Assembly: GCA_029252265.1 (NCBI GenBank)
Contig: JAQXBT010000071.1
Span: 1-49,111, forward strand
Source of the DNA: Flavobacteriaceae bacterium
GTDB lineage: Bacteria > Bacteroidota > Bacteroidia > Flavobacteriales > Flavobacteriaceae
Length of the DNA: 49,111 nucleotides
Reading direction: 5' to 3'
The notes under the pieces were generated by a model. That model saw only the letters and a list, made by a program, of their open reading frames with translations, made no database searches and was not told the DNA's origin. A program made the position numbers and the translations under genes. Positions within the stretch are counted from its first letter, which is position 1, and every line of letters starts with the position of its first letter. Below, one piece after another: positions 25,343 to 34,498 of this stretch.

Positions 25343-27754
25343 ATGCAGATCAAAAATGACCTTACTAAAGATATTACATTTGAGGACTTCAAAACTGAAG
25401 TTTTAAATGACTATACAATAGCGGTCACCAGTAGAGAATGCAGCCTTCTAGGGCGTCGCGAAGTATTAACTGGAAAAGCGAAATTTGGAATTTTTGGGGA
25501 TGGAAAAGAATTGCCGCAGTTAGCATGGGCAAAAGCGTTTCAAAATGGTGATTTTAGATCGGGTTATTATAGAGATCAAACCTTTATGATGGCGATTGGA
25601 AAACTAAGCATTGAACAATTTTTCGCAGGACTTTACGGAAATACAGATATTAAGCACGACCCTATGAGTGCTGGTCGACAAATGGGTGGCCATTTTACAA
25701 CACATTCCTTAGATGAAAACTTTAACTGGAAAAATTTAACCAAGCAAAAAAACTCTAGTTCGGATATTTCTCCGACAGGAGCACAAATGCCACGATTACT
25801 GGGTTTAGCACAAGCGTCAAAAATATATCGAAATCTTAAAGATATTGATTCCGAAAAATTTTCTAATTCAGGCAATGAAGTTGCTTGGGGAACTATTGGA
25901 AATGCTAGCACGAGTGAAGGTGTGTTTTTTGAAACAATAAACGCAGCCGGAGTGCTTCAAGTTCCGATGGTTGTAAGCGTTTGGGATGATGAATACGGGA
26001 TTTCAGTTCATGCAAAACATCAAACTACCAAAGAAAATATTTCCGAAATTTTAAAAGGATTTCAAAGAGATTCGCATCATACAGGCTACGAGATTTTAAG
26101 AGTCAATGGATGGGATTATGTAGAACTCATTAATACCTATCAAAAAGCCAGCCGGTTAGCAAGAACAGAGCATATTCCTGTAATTATTCATGTGAACGAA
26201 CTGACACAACCTCAGGGACATTCCACTTCGGGATCGCATGAACGTTATAAATCAAGCGAACGATTAAAATGGGAACAATCAAATGATTGTAATGTGAAAT
26301 TTCGAGATTGGATTACCTCAAATGATATTGCAAATGATGAAGAACTCACAGCGATTGATCGAAGTATAAAAAAGGAAGTTAAAGCTGGAAAAACAAAGGC
26401 TTGGAAGAATTTTTCTGAACCTATCAAAGAAGAAAAACAAGCGGCTTTAAAACTCATGAAATCCGCAGCAGCGTCAGCATCACAAAAGGTGTTTATTGAT
26501 AAAATTATAGCCCAATTAGAACTAATTCATGAGCCCTTACGAAAAGACGTTTTAAGTACTGCTCGGAATATTTTAAAATATTTGATTCAAGAAAAAACAA
26601 CTGAAAAAGGTAAATTAATAGATTGGGTTAATACCTATTTTGAAGCAATTCAACCTAAATACAGTACCCTTCTCTATAGCGAATCAGAATATAGAGCAAC
26701 TAATATATCCGAAGTACTTCCTGTTTTTGATGCCACTTCAAAAATGGTTGACGGTCGAGTTATTTTAAGAGATAATTTTGACAAAATCTTAAGTAAAAAC
26801 CCGGAAGTGTTAATTTTTGGAGAAGATACGGGAACTATTGGAGATGTGAACCAAGGTTTAGAAGGCTTACAAGAAAAATACGGTGAAATGAGAGTTTCAG
26901 ATACAGGAATTCGCGAAGCAACAATTATTGGACAAGGTATTGGAATGGCATTACGTGGTCTAAGACCTATTGCCGAAATTCAATATCTAGATTATATGGT
27001 GTATGCGCTTCAAATTATAAGCGATGACTTGTCAACGCTCCATTACCGAACATTTGGAAAACAAAAAGCGCCATTGATTATACGAACTCGTGGACATCGC
27101 TTAGAAGGAATTTGGCACTCAGGATCGCAATTAGGAGGTATTCTTAATCTGATTAGAGGGGTGTATGTCTTGGTTCCGCGAAATATGACCAAAGCTGCTG
27201 GATTTTATAATACACTTTTAGAAAGCGATCAACCTGCAATGGTAGTAGAGTGTTTAAATGGGTACCGTTTAAAAGAAAAAGAACCGGCAAACCTCGGAGA
27301 ATTTAAAACGCCTGTTGGGATCGTAGAAACCATCAAAAAGGGGTCGGATCTTACCATCGTTTCTTATGGGTCTACTTTACGAATTGTAGAACAAGCAGCA
27401 AAATCACTTTTAGAAGTAGATATCGATGTTGAGATCATCGATATTCAATCACTCATTCCTTTTGATCTTCAAAAAGATATTTCAAAAAGTGTTGAAAACA
27501 CAAATCGATTGCTTATTGTTGATGAAGATGTCCCTGGCGGAGCCTCTGCTTATATTCTTAATGAAATTTTAGAACATCAGAACATTTATCAAAATTTAGA
27601 TAGCAAACCTCAAATGCTAACCGCAAAAGAACATCGACCCGCTTATGGTACGGATGGAGACTATTTTAGTAAACCCTCTACCGATGATGTTTTTGAAGTG
27701 GTGTATGCGATGTTTCACGAAGTGGACCCTACCTCCTATCCAAAATTAAGATAA
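25343..27754 (+). CDS. 2-oxoacid dehydrogenase E1, fused alpha and beta subunits (branched-chain type)
   Basis: 803 aa thiamine-diphosphate enzyme combining both E1 chains. The alpha-like half (about 1-390) has YYRDQTFMMAIG, the TPP-binding region ending NAAGVLQVPMVVSVWDDEYG and the HTSGSHERY-type loop (here HSTSGSHERYK). The beta-like half (about 460-803) has FGEDTGTIGDVNQGL, REATIIGQGIGMALRG and IRGVYVLVPRN. The TPP motif begins GNASTSEG where GD is usual. Likely part of a branched-chain 2-oxoacid dehydrogenase complex feeding branched fatty acids, which Flavobacteriaceae make in quantity. The E3 gene lpdA is at 41482 in this window; E2 is not here. Confidence 0.9.
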   Translation: MQIKNDLTKDITFEDFKTEVLNDYTIAVTSRECSLLGRREVLTGKAKFGIFGDGKELPQLAWAKAFQNGDFRSGYYRDQTFMMAIGKLSIEQFFAGLYGNTDIKHDPMSAGRQMGGHFTTHSLDENFNWKNLTKQKNSSSDISPTGAQMPRLLGLAQASKIYRNLKDIDSEKFSNSGNEVAWGTIGNASTSEGVFFETINAAGVLQVPMVVSVWDDEYGISVHAKHQTTKENISEILKGFQRDSHHTGYEILRVNGWDYVELINTYQKASRLARTEHIPVIIHVNELTQPQGHSTSGSHERYKSSERLKWEQSNDCNVKFRDWITSNDIANDEELTAIDRSIKKEVKAGKTKAWKNFSEPIKEEKQAALKLMKSAAASASQKVFIDKIIAQLELIHEPLRKDVLSTARNILKYLIQEKTTEKGKLIDWVNTYFEAIQPKYSTLLYSESEYRATNISEVLPVFDATSKMVDGRVILRDNFDKILSKNPEVLIFGEDTGTIGDVNQGLEGLQEKYGEMRVSDTGIREATIIGQGIGMALRGLRPIAEIQYLDYMVYALQIISDDLSTLHYRTFGKQKAPLIIRTRGHRLEGIWHSGSQLGGILNLIRGVYVLVPRNMTKAAGFYNTLLESDQPAMVVECLNGYRLKEKEPANLGEFKTPVGIVETIKKGSDLTIVSYGSTLRIVEQAAKSLLEVDIDVEIIDIQSLIPFDLQKDISKSVENTNRLLIVDEDVPGGASAYILNEILEHQNIYQNLDSKPQMLTAKEHRPAYGTDGDYFSKPSTDDVFEVVYAMFHEVDPTSYPKLR

Positions 27755-27837
27755 GTTCTAACTTGGCACAAATTTGTACTTGCATAGCTTTCAGTAAAAT
27801 CGTAACATTACACTAATGAATCGCTGAACTTTATTTT

Positions 27838-29322
27838 ATGGAAAGTCAAAACATTAAACCAATTACCCCAAAAGACAATATAATTATTGAAAATAAAGAG
27901 TTGAATATCTGGGAAGCACTTATTCCTGTCATCGCTCTTGTTGGAATGTTATTTTATAATGTATTTTTTGTGTTTGGTGACGATGCGCTTAGTGGTAGTA
28001 ATCAATTTATTTTGATATTAGGAGCTGCTGTAGCCGCTATTGTTGGGTTTTATAACAAAGTTAGTTATAAACAAATGTTAGAAGAAGTTGCCGAAAATGT
28101 AAAATCCACTACCGGGTCCCTTTTGATTTTATTAATGGTCGGAGCATTGGCTGGAACTTGGCTCATTAGTGGTGTAATTCCTTCCATGATTTATTATGGA
28201 CTACAAATCTTAAATCCCACATTTTTTCTCGTAGCTTCTGTGATCATTTGCTCAATCATTTCCATCGCTACAGGCAGTAGCTGGACCACATCGGCAACGG
28301 TTGGAATTGCATTAATTGGAATTGGAAATACGTTAGGAATTTCTGCTGGTATGACAGCTGGAGCTGTATTATCAGGCGCCTATTTTGGAGATAAAATGTC
28401 ACCGCTTAGCGATACTACAAATTTAGCCCCTGCAATGGCAGGAAGTGAATTATTTGACCATATAAAATATATGGCCTACACAACCATCCCAACCATCGTA
28501 ATTACACTAATTATATTCTTAATAATTGGGTTAAACATAGACACCACTGGAACCCCTGACATCTCTGATAAACTCGAAGCCATAGACGGTGCTTTTAATA
28601 TTTCTCCTTGGTTATTTAGTGTGCCTGTGTTAGTGATTGTTTTAATCATAAAAAAAACACCACCACTCATTGCACTTCTGATTGGAACCTTGTTGGGTGC
28701 TGTTGCAGCCATTATTGCACAACCGCAAATTATACTATCAATTGCAGAAAGCGATACACTTAGTTTTGAAACCGCTTATAAAGGGGTCATGAAAGCGATT
28801 ACGGTTGATACAGCCGTTGTATCTTCGAGTGAGGAATTAAATGACTTATTTACATCTGGTGGGATGCGTGGGATGTTAGGCACTATATGGTTGATTGTTT
28901 GTGCCATGGTTTTTGGAGGCGTTATGGATGCTATAGGCGCACTTTCTAGGATTAGTAAAGCACTTTTAAGCTTAGCCACCTCTACCTTTGGATTATTTGC
29001 AAGTACCGTAGCAAGCTGTTTAGCGCTTAATGTAACGGCTTCTGATCAATATTTGGCATTGGTTGTTCCAGGGAAAATGTTTAAAAAAGCTTATAAAGAT
29101 CGTGGTTTAGCCCCTGAAAACTTAAGCCGTACGCTTGAAGATTCTGGAACTGTTACTTCCGTGTTAGTACCTTGGAATACTTGTGGGGCTTATCAAAGTG
29201 GTGTTTTAGGCGTTTCAGTCGCAGACTATTTTGTGTTTGCCTTTTTCAATTGGATCAGTCCTTTTACCACACTTCTGTTTGCAGCGTTCTCTATCAAGAT
29301 AAAACAATTAGCAAAGTCCTAA
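27838..29322 (+). CDS. nhaC: Na+/H+ antiporter, NhaC family
   Basis: 494 aa integral membrane antiporter with about twelve hydrophobic segments. The family-typical ATGSSWTTSATVGIA segment (residues about 142-156), the GAYFGDKMSPLSDTTNLAPA signature and the late GTVTSVLVPWNTCGAYQ segment are present. Exchanges external protons for internal sodium, expected in a marine organism. The gene follows the E1 gene with an 83-base gap. No strong promoter box is visible in that gap. Downstream, a short AT-rich hairpin at 29353-29368 may terminate transcription. Confidence 0.92.
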   Translation: MESQNIKPITPKDNIIIENKELNIWEALIPVIALVGMLFYNVFFVFGDDALSGSNQFILILGAAVAAIVGFYNKVSYKQMLEEVAENVKSTTGSLLILLMVGALAGTWLISGVIPSMIYYGLQILNPTFFLVASVIICSIISIATGSSWTTSATVGIALIGIGNTLGISAGMTAGAVLSGAYFGDKMSPLSDTTNLAPAMAGSELFDHIKYMAYTTIPTIVITLIIFLIIGLNIDTTGTPDISDKLEAIDGAFNISPWLFSVPVLVIVLIIKKTPPLIALLIGTLLGAVAAIIAQPQIILSIAESDTLSFETAYKGVMKAITVDTAVVSSSEELNDLFTSGGMRGMLGTIWLIVCAMVFGGVMDAIGALSRISKALLSLATSTFGLFASTVASCLALNVTASDQYLALVVPGKMFKKAYKDRGLAPENLSRTLEDSGTVTSVLVPWNTCGAYQSGVLGVSVADYFVFAFFNWISPFTTLLFAAFSIKIKQLAKS

Positions 29323-29352
29323 ATACTTCCAATCTATTCAAAATAACTTTAT

Positions 29353-29384
29353 CTTATAGAACTATAAGAAATTATAATTTTTTA
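29353..29384 (+). terminator. Possible weak terminator after nhaC
   Basis: Inverted repeat CTTATAG/CTATAAG (29353-29359, 29362-29368), followed by an AT-rich stretch with a T run at about 29377-29383. The stem is AT-rich and short, so this is weak. Confidence 0.3.
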
Positions 29385-29410
29385 CCCCGATACGAAGTGA
29401 GTGCATTCTG

Positions 29411-29418
29411 TATCTTTG
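29411..29418 (+). promoter_or_regulatory. -7 promoter box TATCTTTG for peroxiredoxin operon
   Basis: Perfect TAnnTTTG match, with the ATG at 29455. It leaves a leader of about 30 bases. Confidence 0.55.
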
Positions 29419-29454
29419 CAATGAAATAATTTAACAACACTTAAAAAATATATT

Positions 29455-30093
29455 ATGGCAATTGTAGGAAAAAAATTCCCAAATCTAAACGTTGATGCAA
29501 TGAATGAGATGGGCGATACTTTCAAAGTAAACGTTCTAGAAGAAGCAATCAACAATAAGAAAAAAGTACTTTTGTTCTGGTATCCAAAAGATTTTACTTT
29601 TGTATGTCCAACAGAATTACACGCATTTGAAGCTGCTAAAGCAGAATTTGAAAAAAGAAACACCATTGTAATTGGTGCTTCATGTGATACGCCAGAAGTT
29701 CATTTCGCATGGTTATCAACAGCTAAAGACAATGGCGGTATCGAAGGTGTTACATATCCGATTTTAGCTGATTCTAATAGAAATTTAGCATCTACCTTAG
29801 GTATTTTAGATATTTCAGATGAGACTTATAATGAAGAAACTGGAGTCGTTTTAGTTGAAGGTGACAACGTTACTTACAGAGCTACTTACATCATTGATGA
29901 AGAAGGAACTGTAGTGCATGAAAGTGTGAACCATATGCCACTTGGTCGTAATGTTGCTGAGTTCTTGAGACTTGTAGATGCCTACACGCACGTACAAGAA
30001 AAAGGAGAAGTATGTCCTGCAAACTGGGAAGAAGGTAAAGATGCCATGGAACCAAATGCCAAAGGAACTGCTAGTTATTTAGCATCACACTAA
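29455..30093 (+). CDS. Peroxiredoxin, AhpC/2-Cys type
   Basis: 212 aa thiol peroxidase that reduces hydrogen peroxide and organic peroxides. The peroxidatic Cys51 is in FTFVCPTELHAF and the resolving Cys187 in GEVCPANWEEG, the typical 2-Cys AhpC arrangement. Cytosolic. It is followed after 12 bases by a thioredoxin-like protein, which could reduce the disulfide of this enzyme. An ahpF-type reductase gene is not seen in the window. Start chosen at the ATG after the TATCTTTG box. Confidence 0.95.
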   Translation: MAIVGKKFPNLNVDAMNEMGDTFKVNVLEEAINNKKKVLLFWYPKDFTFVCPTELHAFEAAKAEFEKRNTIVIGASCDTPEVHFAWLSTAKDNGGIEGVTYPILADSNRNLASTLGILDISDETYNEETGVVLVEGDNVTYRATYIIDEEGTVVHESVNHMPLGRNVAEFLRLVDAYTHVQEKGEVCPANWEEGKDAMEPNAKGTASYLASH

Positions 30094-30105
30094 AAACTGT
30101 TTACA

Positions 30106-30417
30106 ATGCAAGAACTTTCTGAAGACAATTTACAAACTATTATTTCCGACAATCCATTTGTAGTGGTTCAATACTCTGCTACGTGGTGTGGAAATTGTAG
30201 AATTATGAAACCAAAATTCAAAAAATTAGCCTCTGAAATGTCGGATGCTACCTTTGTGATGGTGGATGCAGAAAAATTCCCTGAAAGTAGAAAATTAGCT
30301 ACTGTAGACAATCTGCCTACTTTTGCGATTTTTAAATCAGGACAATTTATAAATCAAACCCAAACAAATAAGTTTGACGTTTTAAAAGAACTTGTCGATG
30401 AAGTTGCCAGTAATTAA
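30106..30417 (+). CDS. Thioredoxin-family protein (CGNC active site)
   Basis: 103 aa thioredoxin fold. The active site is WCGNCRIMKPKF (Cys28, Cys31), where classical thioredoxin has CGPC; Asn in place of Pro usually changes redox potential. The cis-Pro motif is present as NLPTFAIF. No signal peptide, so cytosolic. Position directly after peroxiredoxin suggests it is the electron donor for it; this is inference. Its 3' end overlaps the next gene by 20 bases. Confidence 0.9.
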   Translation: MQELSEDNLQTIISDNPFVVVQYSATWCGNCRIMKPKFKKLASEMSDATFVMVDAEKFPESRKLATVDNLPTFAIFKSGQFINQTQTNKFDVLKELVDEVASN

Positions 30418-30655
30418 ACATTTAACGCAATTTATTGAGGCCAACGACGAAGATTATATCGTTGAAACTCTTGAAACACTTGAAGCACTTACAGAAGTCC
30501 CAAGTCTGAAAGATGAAGAATTAGATGTCATTGGCGAATTAATTTCTAATATGTATGGCGCTCTTGAAGTCCATAAAATGATGAAAGATGGAACGCCTCA
30601 AAAAGAAGCTTTAAATAGTTTCATGAAACGCGTACTGGGTTCAATAGATACCTAA
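30398..30655 (+). CDS. Small conserved acidic protein in peroxiredoxin operon (DUF6952-like)
   Basis: 85 aa, acidic and helical, with no cysteine and no membrane segment. It begins MKLPVIKHLTQF with an ATG at 30398; an in-frame TTG two codons earlier is less likely. I recognise it as a small conserved hypothetical of Bacteroidota usually found after a peroxiredoxin-thioredoxin pair. Function unknown; linkage implies a role in peroxide or thiol metabolism. The start lies inside the thioredoxin gene, so translation is coupled. A strong terminator follows. Confidence 0.75.
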   Translation: MKLPVIKHLTQFIEANDEDYIVETLETLEALTEVPSLKDEELDVIGELISNMYGALEVHKMMKDGTPQKEALNSFMKRVLGSIDT

Positions 30656-30676
30656 TATTTTGACTTAAAAATACTA

Positions 30677-30706
30677 AGCCGTTTCTGAAAAGAAGCGGCT
30701 TTTTTT
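30677..30706 (+). terminator. Intrinsic terminator of the peroxiredoxin operon
   Basis: Ten-pair stem AGCCGTTTCT / AGAAGCGGCT with a GAAA loop (one G-U pair), followed by at least six T. Confidence 0.9.
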
Positions 30707-30771
30707 GTTATATTTATATAAAGAAAACACCCCAACGCCAATTCTTCTGAACTTAATTTTATAGGTAATTC

Positions 30772-31173
30772 ATGAAAACGATCGACACCAGAGAAGACCT
30801 CCAAGTTTTAGTCAATACATTTTATTCGAAAATCAGAAAAGATGCGTTACTAGGCCCCATTTTTAATACCCATATTAGCGAAGCGTTGTGGCCTGATCAT
30901 CTGGTAAAAATAACCGATTTTTGGGAAACCAATTTATTTGGTGTGCCCAAATTTAAAGGCAATCCATTACAAAAACATGCCAAAGTAGATAAAGTTGCAG
31001 ACTATACAATTAGTCAAGTACATTTTGGAAAGTGGTTACAATTGTGGGTCGAAACCATCAAAGAATTATTTGAAGGTGAGTACGCACAAAAAGCGATTCA
31101 TACAGCTCGTAAAATGGCCACTGGACAATATTTAATGATGTGGCAACAAAAACCAGAGGATAAAAAACATTAA
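30772..31173 (+). CDS. Group III truncated haemoglobin
   Basis: 133 aa haem protein of the truncated (2/2) globin family. Group III features are the start LVNTFYSKIRKDALLGPIF, the FWETNLFGVPKFKGNP segment before the distal region, and HFGKWLQLW containing the proximal-type His. Members bind oxygen, NO or sulfide and often take part in NO or peroxide defence. It is a single gene with its own terminators on both sides, near but not in the peroxiredoxin operon. Confidence 0.9.
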   Translation: MKTIDTREDLQVLVNTFYSKIRKDALLGPIFNTHISEALWPDHLVKITDFWETNLFGVPKFKGNPLQKHAKVDKVADYTISQVHFGKWLQLWVETIKELFEGEYAQKAIHTARKMATGQYLMMWQQKPEDKKH

Positions 31174-31212
31174 ATCATTAAGTGGTTAAAAGGAAACTTC
31201 AAAATTAAACAT

Positions 31213-31246
31213 AAAAAAAACCCCTTCTCAATGAGAAGGGGCTTTT
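31213..31246 (-). terminator. Bidirectional terminator between trHb and rpsA
   Basis: Perfect GC-rich hairpin CCCCTTCTC / GAGAAGGGG (stem 31221-31241). The minus strand reads into eight T (complement of 31213-31220), giving a strong rpsA terminator. The plus strand has CTTTT. Confidence 0.88.
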
Positions 31247-31267
31247 AAGTTATAAGACTATGGGTGA

Positions 31268-33100
31268 TTATTTCCCGTCCATTTTGTCTTTAAGCGCTTG
31301 TAAAGCATCATTCGCATCTCCTAAAGTAGGTTTTGCTTCTGCTGCACTACTTGCTGCTTTTTTAACGGCTGCTTTCACATGCTTCACTTCTTCTGCTTTA
31401 AAAAGAGCAGTATGAGATGCGACCACACGTTTGAATTCTTTATTGAACTCAATGATCAAAAACTCAGCTTCTTCGCCTTTTTTAAGTTTGTTTCCGTCTT
31501 CTTTTTCAAGATGGCGTGAAGGAATAAAAGCAATTACATCTTCGTTGAATTTCACAGTCGCACCTTTATCAACAATTTCTTCGATTGAAGCAGTGTGTTT
31601 CGTGTTTAATGCAAATTCAGTTTGATATTTATCCCATGGATTCTCCGTCGTTTGTTTATGACCTAAACTTAATTTTCTTGCTTCTACATCGAGTTCAAGA
31701 ACAATTACCTCTAAGTTGTCACCAACAGCACAGAATTCGCTAGGATGCTTAACTTTCTTAGTCCAAGATAAATCAGAGATATAAATCAATCCATCAATAC
31801 CTTCTTCTAATTCAACAAAAACACCAAAGTTTGTGAAGTTTCTAACAATTCCTGTATGCTTAGAAGCTACTGGGAATTTTGATGTAATATCTGTCCATGG
31901 ATCAGCAGATAATTGCTTGATACCTAATGACATTTTACGATCTTCTCTATCTAAAGTTAAGATCTGGGCTTTAATTTTATCGCCTACTTTAACGAAATCT
32001 TGTGCAGAACGTAGGTGTGTAGACCAAGACATTTCAGAAACGTGAATTAATCCTTCTACGCCTTCAACAACTTCGATAAATGCGCCATAATCAGCGATGA
32101 CTACAACTTTACCTTCAATTTCGTCTCCAATTTTAACATCTTCTCCAAGGGCATCCCATGGGTGTTTGCTTAATTGTTTAAGACCTAATTGAATTCTTGA
32201 CTTGTTTTCATCAAAATCAAGGATTACAACGTTTAATTTTTGATCGAGTTCAACAATCTCACTTGGATGGTTGATTCTTGACCAAGAAAGGTCTGTAATA
32301 TGAACTAGTCCATCAACACCTCCAAGATCCATAAAGACTCCGTAAGACGTGATATTTTTAACCACACCTTCTAGAACTTGACCTTTTTCTAGTTGACTGA
32401 TAATCTCTTTTTTCTGGATTTCAATATCCGCTTCAATAAGCGCTTTATGCGAAACAACAACGTTTTTGAATTCGTGGTTGATTTTAACCACTTTGAATTC
32501 CATTGTTTTGTTTACATACTGATCGTAATCTCTAATTGGTTTCACATCGATTTGTGATCCTGGTAAGAATGCTTCAATACCAAATACATCGACAATCATA
32601 CCACCTTTAGTACGACATTTAACGAATCCATTTACAATTTCTCCAGTTTCATTTGCAGCGATCACACGATCCCATGCTTTGATAACTCTTGCTTTACGGT
32701 GCGATAAAATTAATTGACCTGTTGCATCTTCACGCACATCAATTAATACTTCTACATTGTCACCTATTGCAAGGTTTGGATTGTAACGAAATTCATTTAA
32801 TGAAATAACACCTTCAGATTTTGCATTGATATCAATAATCGCATCACGATCAGAAATATGAATTACAGTTCCTTCAACCACTTGATCATCAAGAGTGTCT
32901 ACAAAATTACTTGCGACTAACTTCTCGAATTCATCAAGTTTAGCATCGTCAACAGGGTCAATACCCTCTTCGTAATTATGCCAGTTAAAATCTTTTAGAA
33001 ATTGCTCAGGATTTGCTTGAGCTTCGTTTACTTGTGGTGTTTCTACTGCGGTAGTTTCTGCAGTTGCTTCTTCCACATTTGTGATTTGTTCTTCAGCCAT
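31268..33100 (-). CDS. rpsA: 30S ribosomal protein S1
   Basis: 610 aa, tandem S1 RNA-binding repeats: clear copies are at KGQVLEGVVKNITSYGVFMDLGG, KIGDEIEGKVVVIADYGAFIEV, KHTGIVRNFTNFGVFVELEEG and more diverged ones before and after, about six in all. The N-terminus is acidic and the tail Ala/Lys-rich. S1 binds mRNA on the small subunit and is important where Shine-Dalgarno sites are weak, as in Bacteroidota. A TTTG at 33244-33247 and TAACATTG at 33216-33223 (minus) form a plausible promoter with a leader over 100 bases. Confidence 0.95.
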   Translation of the reverse strand: MAEEQITNVEEATAETTAVETPQVNEAQANPEQFLKDFNWHNYEEGIDPVDDAKLDEFEKLVASNFVDTLDDQVVEGTVIHISDRDAIIDINAKSEGVISLNEFRYNPNLAIGDNVEVLIDVREDATGQLILSHRKARVIKAWDRVIAANETGEIVNGFVKCRTKGGMIVDVFGIEAFLPGSQIDVKPIRDYDQYVNKTMEFKVVKINHEFKNVVVSHKALIEADIEIQKKEIISQLEKGQVLEGVVKNITSYGVFMDLGGVDGLVHITDLSWSRINHPSEIVELDQKLNVVILDFDENKSRIQLGLKQLSKHPWDALGEDVKIGDEIEGKVVVIADYGAFIEVVEGVEGLIHVSEMSWSTHLRSAQDFVKVGDKIKAQILTLDREDRKMSLGIKQLSADPWTDITSKFPVASKHTGIVRNFTNFGVFVELEEGIDGLIYISDLSWTKKVKHPSEFCAVGDNLEVIVLELDVEARKLSLGHKQTTENPWDKYQTEFALNTKHTASIEEIVDKGATVKFNEDVIAFIPSRHLEKEDGNKLKKGEEAEFLIIEFNKEFKRVVASHTALFKAEEVKHVKAAVKKAASSAAEAKPTLGDANDALQALKDKMDGK

Positions 33101-33166
33101 GGCTGTTTAAAAATTTGTATTTTACAGAAGTTAGATTCGATTAAGCCCTTCTATAAAAGCGTTATT

Positions 33167-33180
33167 AATTAAAGTTAATT
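33167..33180. promoter_or_regulatory. Inverted repeat in rpsA leader
   Basis: Six-base inverted repeat AATTAA-AG-TTAATT between the rpsA promoter and start codon. It could be an operator or a weak hairpin; AT-only, so low confidence. Confidence 0.25.
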
Positions 33181-33215
33181 CCTTTTACTGAATCTATTAT
33201 TTGCTAAAAGGAGTG

Positions 33216-33247
33216 CAATGTTACGATTTATCCCTAATTATACCAAA
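33216..33247 (-). promoter_or_regulatory. Promoter of rpsA (TTTG-N20-TAACATTG)
   Basis: -33 element TTTG at 33244-33247 and -7 box TAACATTG at 33216-33223, spaced by 20 bases as expected in Bacteroidota (one mismatch to TAnnTTTG). The leader of about 110 bases contains an inverted repeat AATTAA/TTAATT at 33167-33180. Confidence 0.5.
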
Positions 33248-33364
33248 TGAAATCTTATCTGTTTTTAAGAGAGACACTAAAGGCATGTTAAATTTGATGT
33301 TTTAGGATTGAAATTGGCATATTATTTGGTATATTGTCTATACAAATCTAAAATCTACTTAATT

Positions 33365-33742
33365 ATGTTAAAACATAAGTACCGATCCGTACTCGATCTA
33401 GGAGAAAAATTAAACATCCAAGACGGTGATGTAAAGATCCAAAACGGAATTTTAAACATTACAGGAACTGCTGGAACGCCTTATGAAAAAAATTTACTTT
33501 GGGATGCAATCAAATCTGTTGGTGGTGACAAACCTTCAGATCTTATTGCTGATATTCAGATTAGAGATGCCTCAGTTTTTCATAGACATACTGTCAAAAG
33601 AGGTGAAACACTAGGGGGAATTGCGAAGCAATACTATGGGAACGCAATGAATTATAAGCAAATTTTTCAGGCCAATACTGAAGTCTTAAAAAATCCTGAT
33701 ACGATATTTCCAGACCAAGAATTAGTGATTCCAAATCTATAA
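33365..33742 (+). CDS. BON-like plus LysM protein, similar to E. coli Kbp/YgaU
   Basis: 125 aa. A BON-like segment (about 18-65) is followed by a LysM domain HTVKRGETLGGIAKQYYGNA (about 75-94) to the end (FPDQELVIPNL). Order and size match E. coli Kbp (YgaU), a cytosolic potassium-binding protein. No signal peptide is seen, which fits a cytosolic role rather than peptidoglycan binding. A TTG 19 codons upstream (33308) is open in frame, but the MLKHKYRS start at 33365 suits the family better. Followed by a hairpin terminator. Confidence 0.8.
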   Translation: MLKHKYRSVLDLGEKLNIQDGDVKIQNGILNITGTAGTPYEKNLLWDAIKSVGGDKPSDLIADIQIRDASVFHRHTVKRGETLGGIAKQYYGNAMNYKQIFQANTEVLKNPDTIFPDQELVIPNL

Positions 33743-33770
33743 AGTAAAAAGTTTATAGAATTTATTACCA

Positions 33771-33799
33771 AAAAGACTACTGTGACGGTAGTCTTTTTT
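33771..33799 (+). terminator. Terminator after Kbp-like gene, convergent with cmk
   Basis: Stem AAAGACTAC / GTAGTCTTT with a 7-base loop (33772-33780, 33788-33796), followed by a T run. The minus strand has A-rich flanks, so it may work both ways. Confidence 0.8.
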
Positions 33800-33811
33800 A
33801 GTGAACTATCT

Positions 33812-34498
33812 TTATTTGAGCCTTGAATTTACAAGCTTCATTACTTGTTCAAATTGCTGTACCTTGTCTAAATTTGAGTTATCAATTCCAATGGCATCAT
33901 CTGCTTTAAACAAAGGCGAATCTTCTCTTGTAGAATCGATGTGATCTCGTGAGTTGATGTTTTCGAGCACTGCATCATATGTAACTTCTGCTCCACTTTG
34001 AATCAATTCATCATAGCGACGTTGTGCACGGGTACCAGCTGAGGCGGTCATAAAAAGTTTCAGTTCAGCATCTGGAAAAACAACCGTCCCAATATCTCTT
34101 CCATCCATTACAATTCCTTTATGAGCCCCCATTTGTTGTTGTAATTCTACTAATTTTTGACGCACTTCAGGCATAGTCGCCACAATACTCACACTATTGG
34201 AAACCTCCATGGTTCGAATCGCAGCATTCACATTATCTTCATTTAAATAGATTTCTGAAGCTTTTAGAAGTTCATTATACCTAAAGGATACTTTGATCTC
34301 AGCCAGATGATTTATAAGCACTTCTCTATTTAATTTTTTATCGATAATTAATCTATGATTTAAGGCATACAATGCTACAGCACGATACATTGCTCCAGAA
34401 TCAACATATACATACTGAAGCTTTTGAGCTAATTGTTTGGCCAGTGTACTTTTTCCTGTTGATGAAAACCCATCAATGGCTATTGTTATTTTTTTCAC
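33812..34498 (-). CDS. cmk: (d)CMP kinase
   Basis: 228 aa nucleoside monophosphate kinase that phosphorylates CMP and dCMP. The P-loop is GFSSTGKST (10-18), slightly different from the usual GxSGTGKST but common in Bacteroidota. DSGAMYRAVALYA is the CMP-binding motif, and DGRDIGTVVFPDA is present. Length is normal. The gene starts in direct contact with the porQ stop (1-base overlap at 34498), so the two are translated together. Terminator-like sequence lies downstream toward 33771-33799. Confidence 0.95.
   Translation of the reverse strand: MKKITIAIDGFSSTGKSTLAKQLAQKLQYVYVDSGAMYRAVALYALNHRLIIDKKLNREVLINHLAEIKVSFRYNELLKASEIYLNEDNVNAAIRTMEVSNSVSIVATMPEVRQKLVELQQQMGAHKGIVMDGRDIGTVVFPDAELKLFMTASAGTRAQRRYDELIQSGAEVTYDAVLENINSRDHIDSTREDSPLFKADDAIGIDNSNLDKVQQFEQVMKLVNSRLK

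Noticed and set aside
33308-33364. Longer start (TTG) for the Kbp-like gene
   Set aside because: The extra 19 residues are hydrophobic/aromatic and absent from the family; ATG at 33365 fits better.
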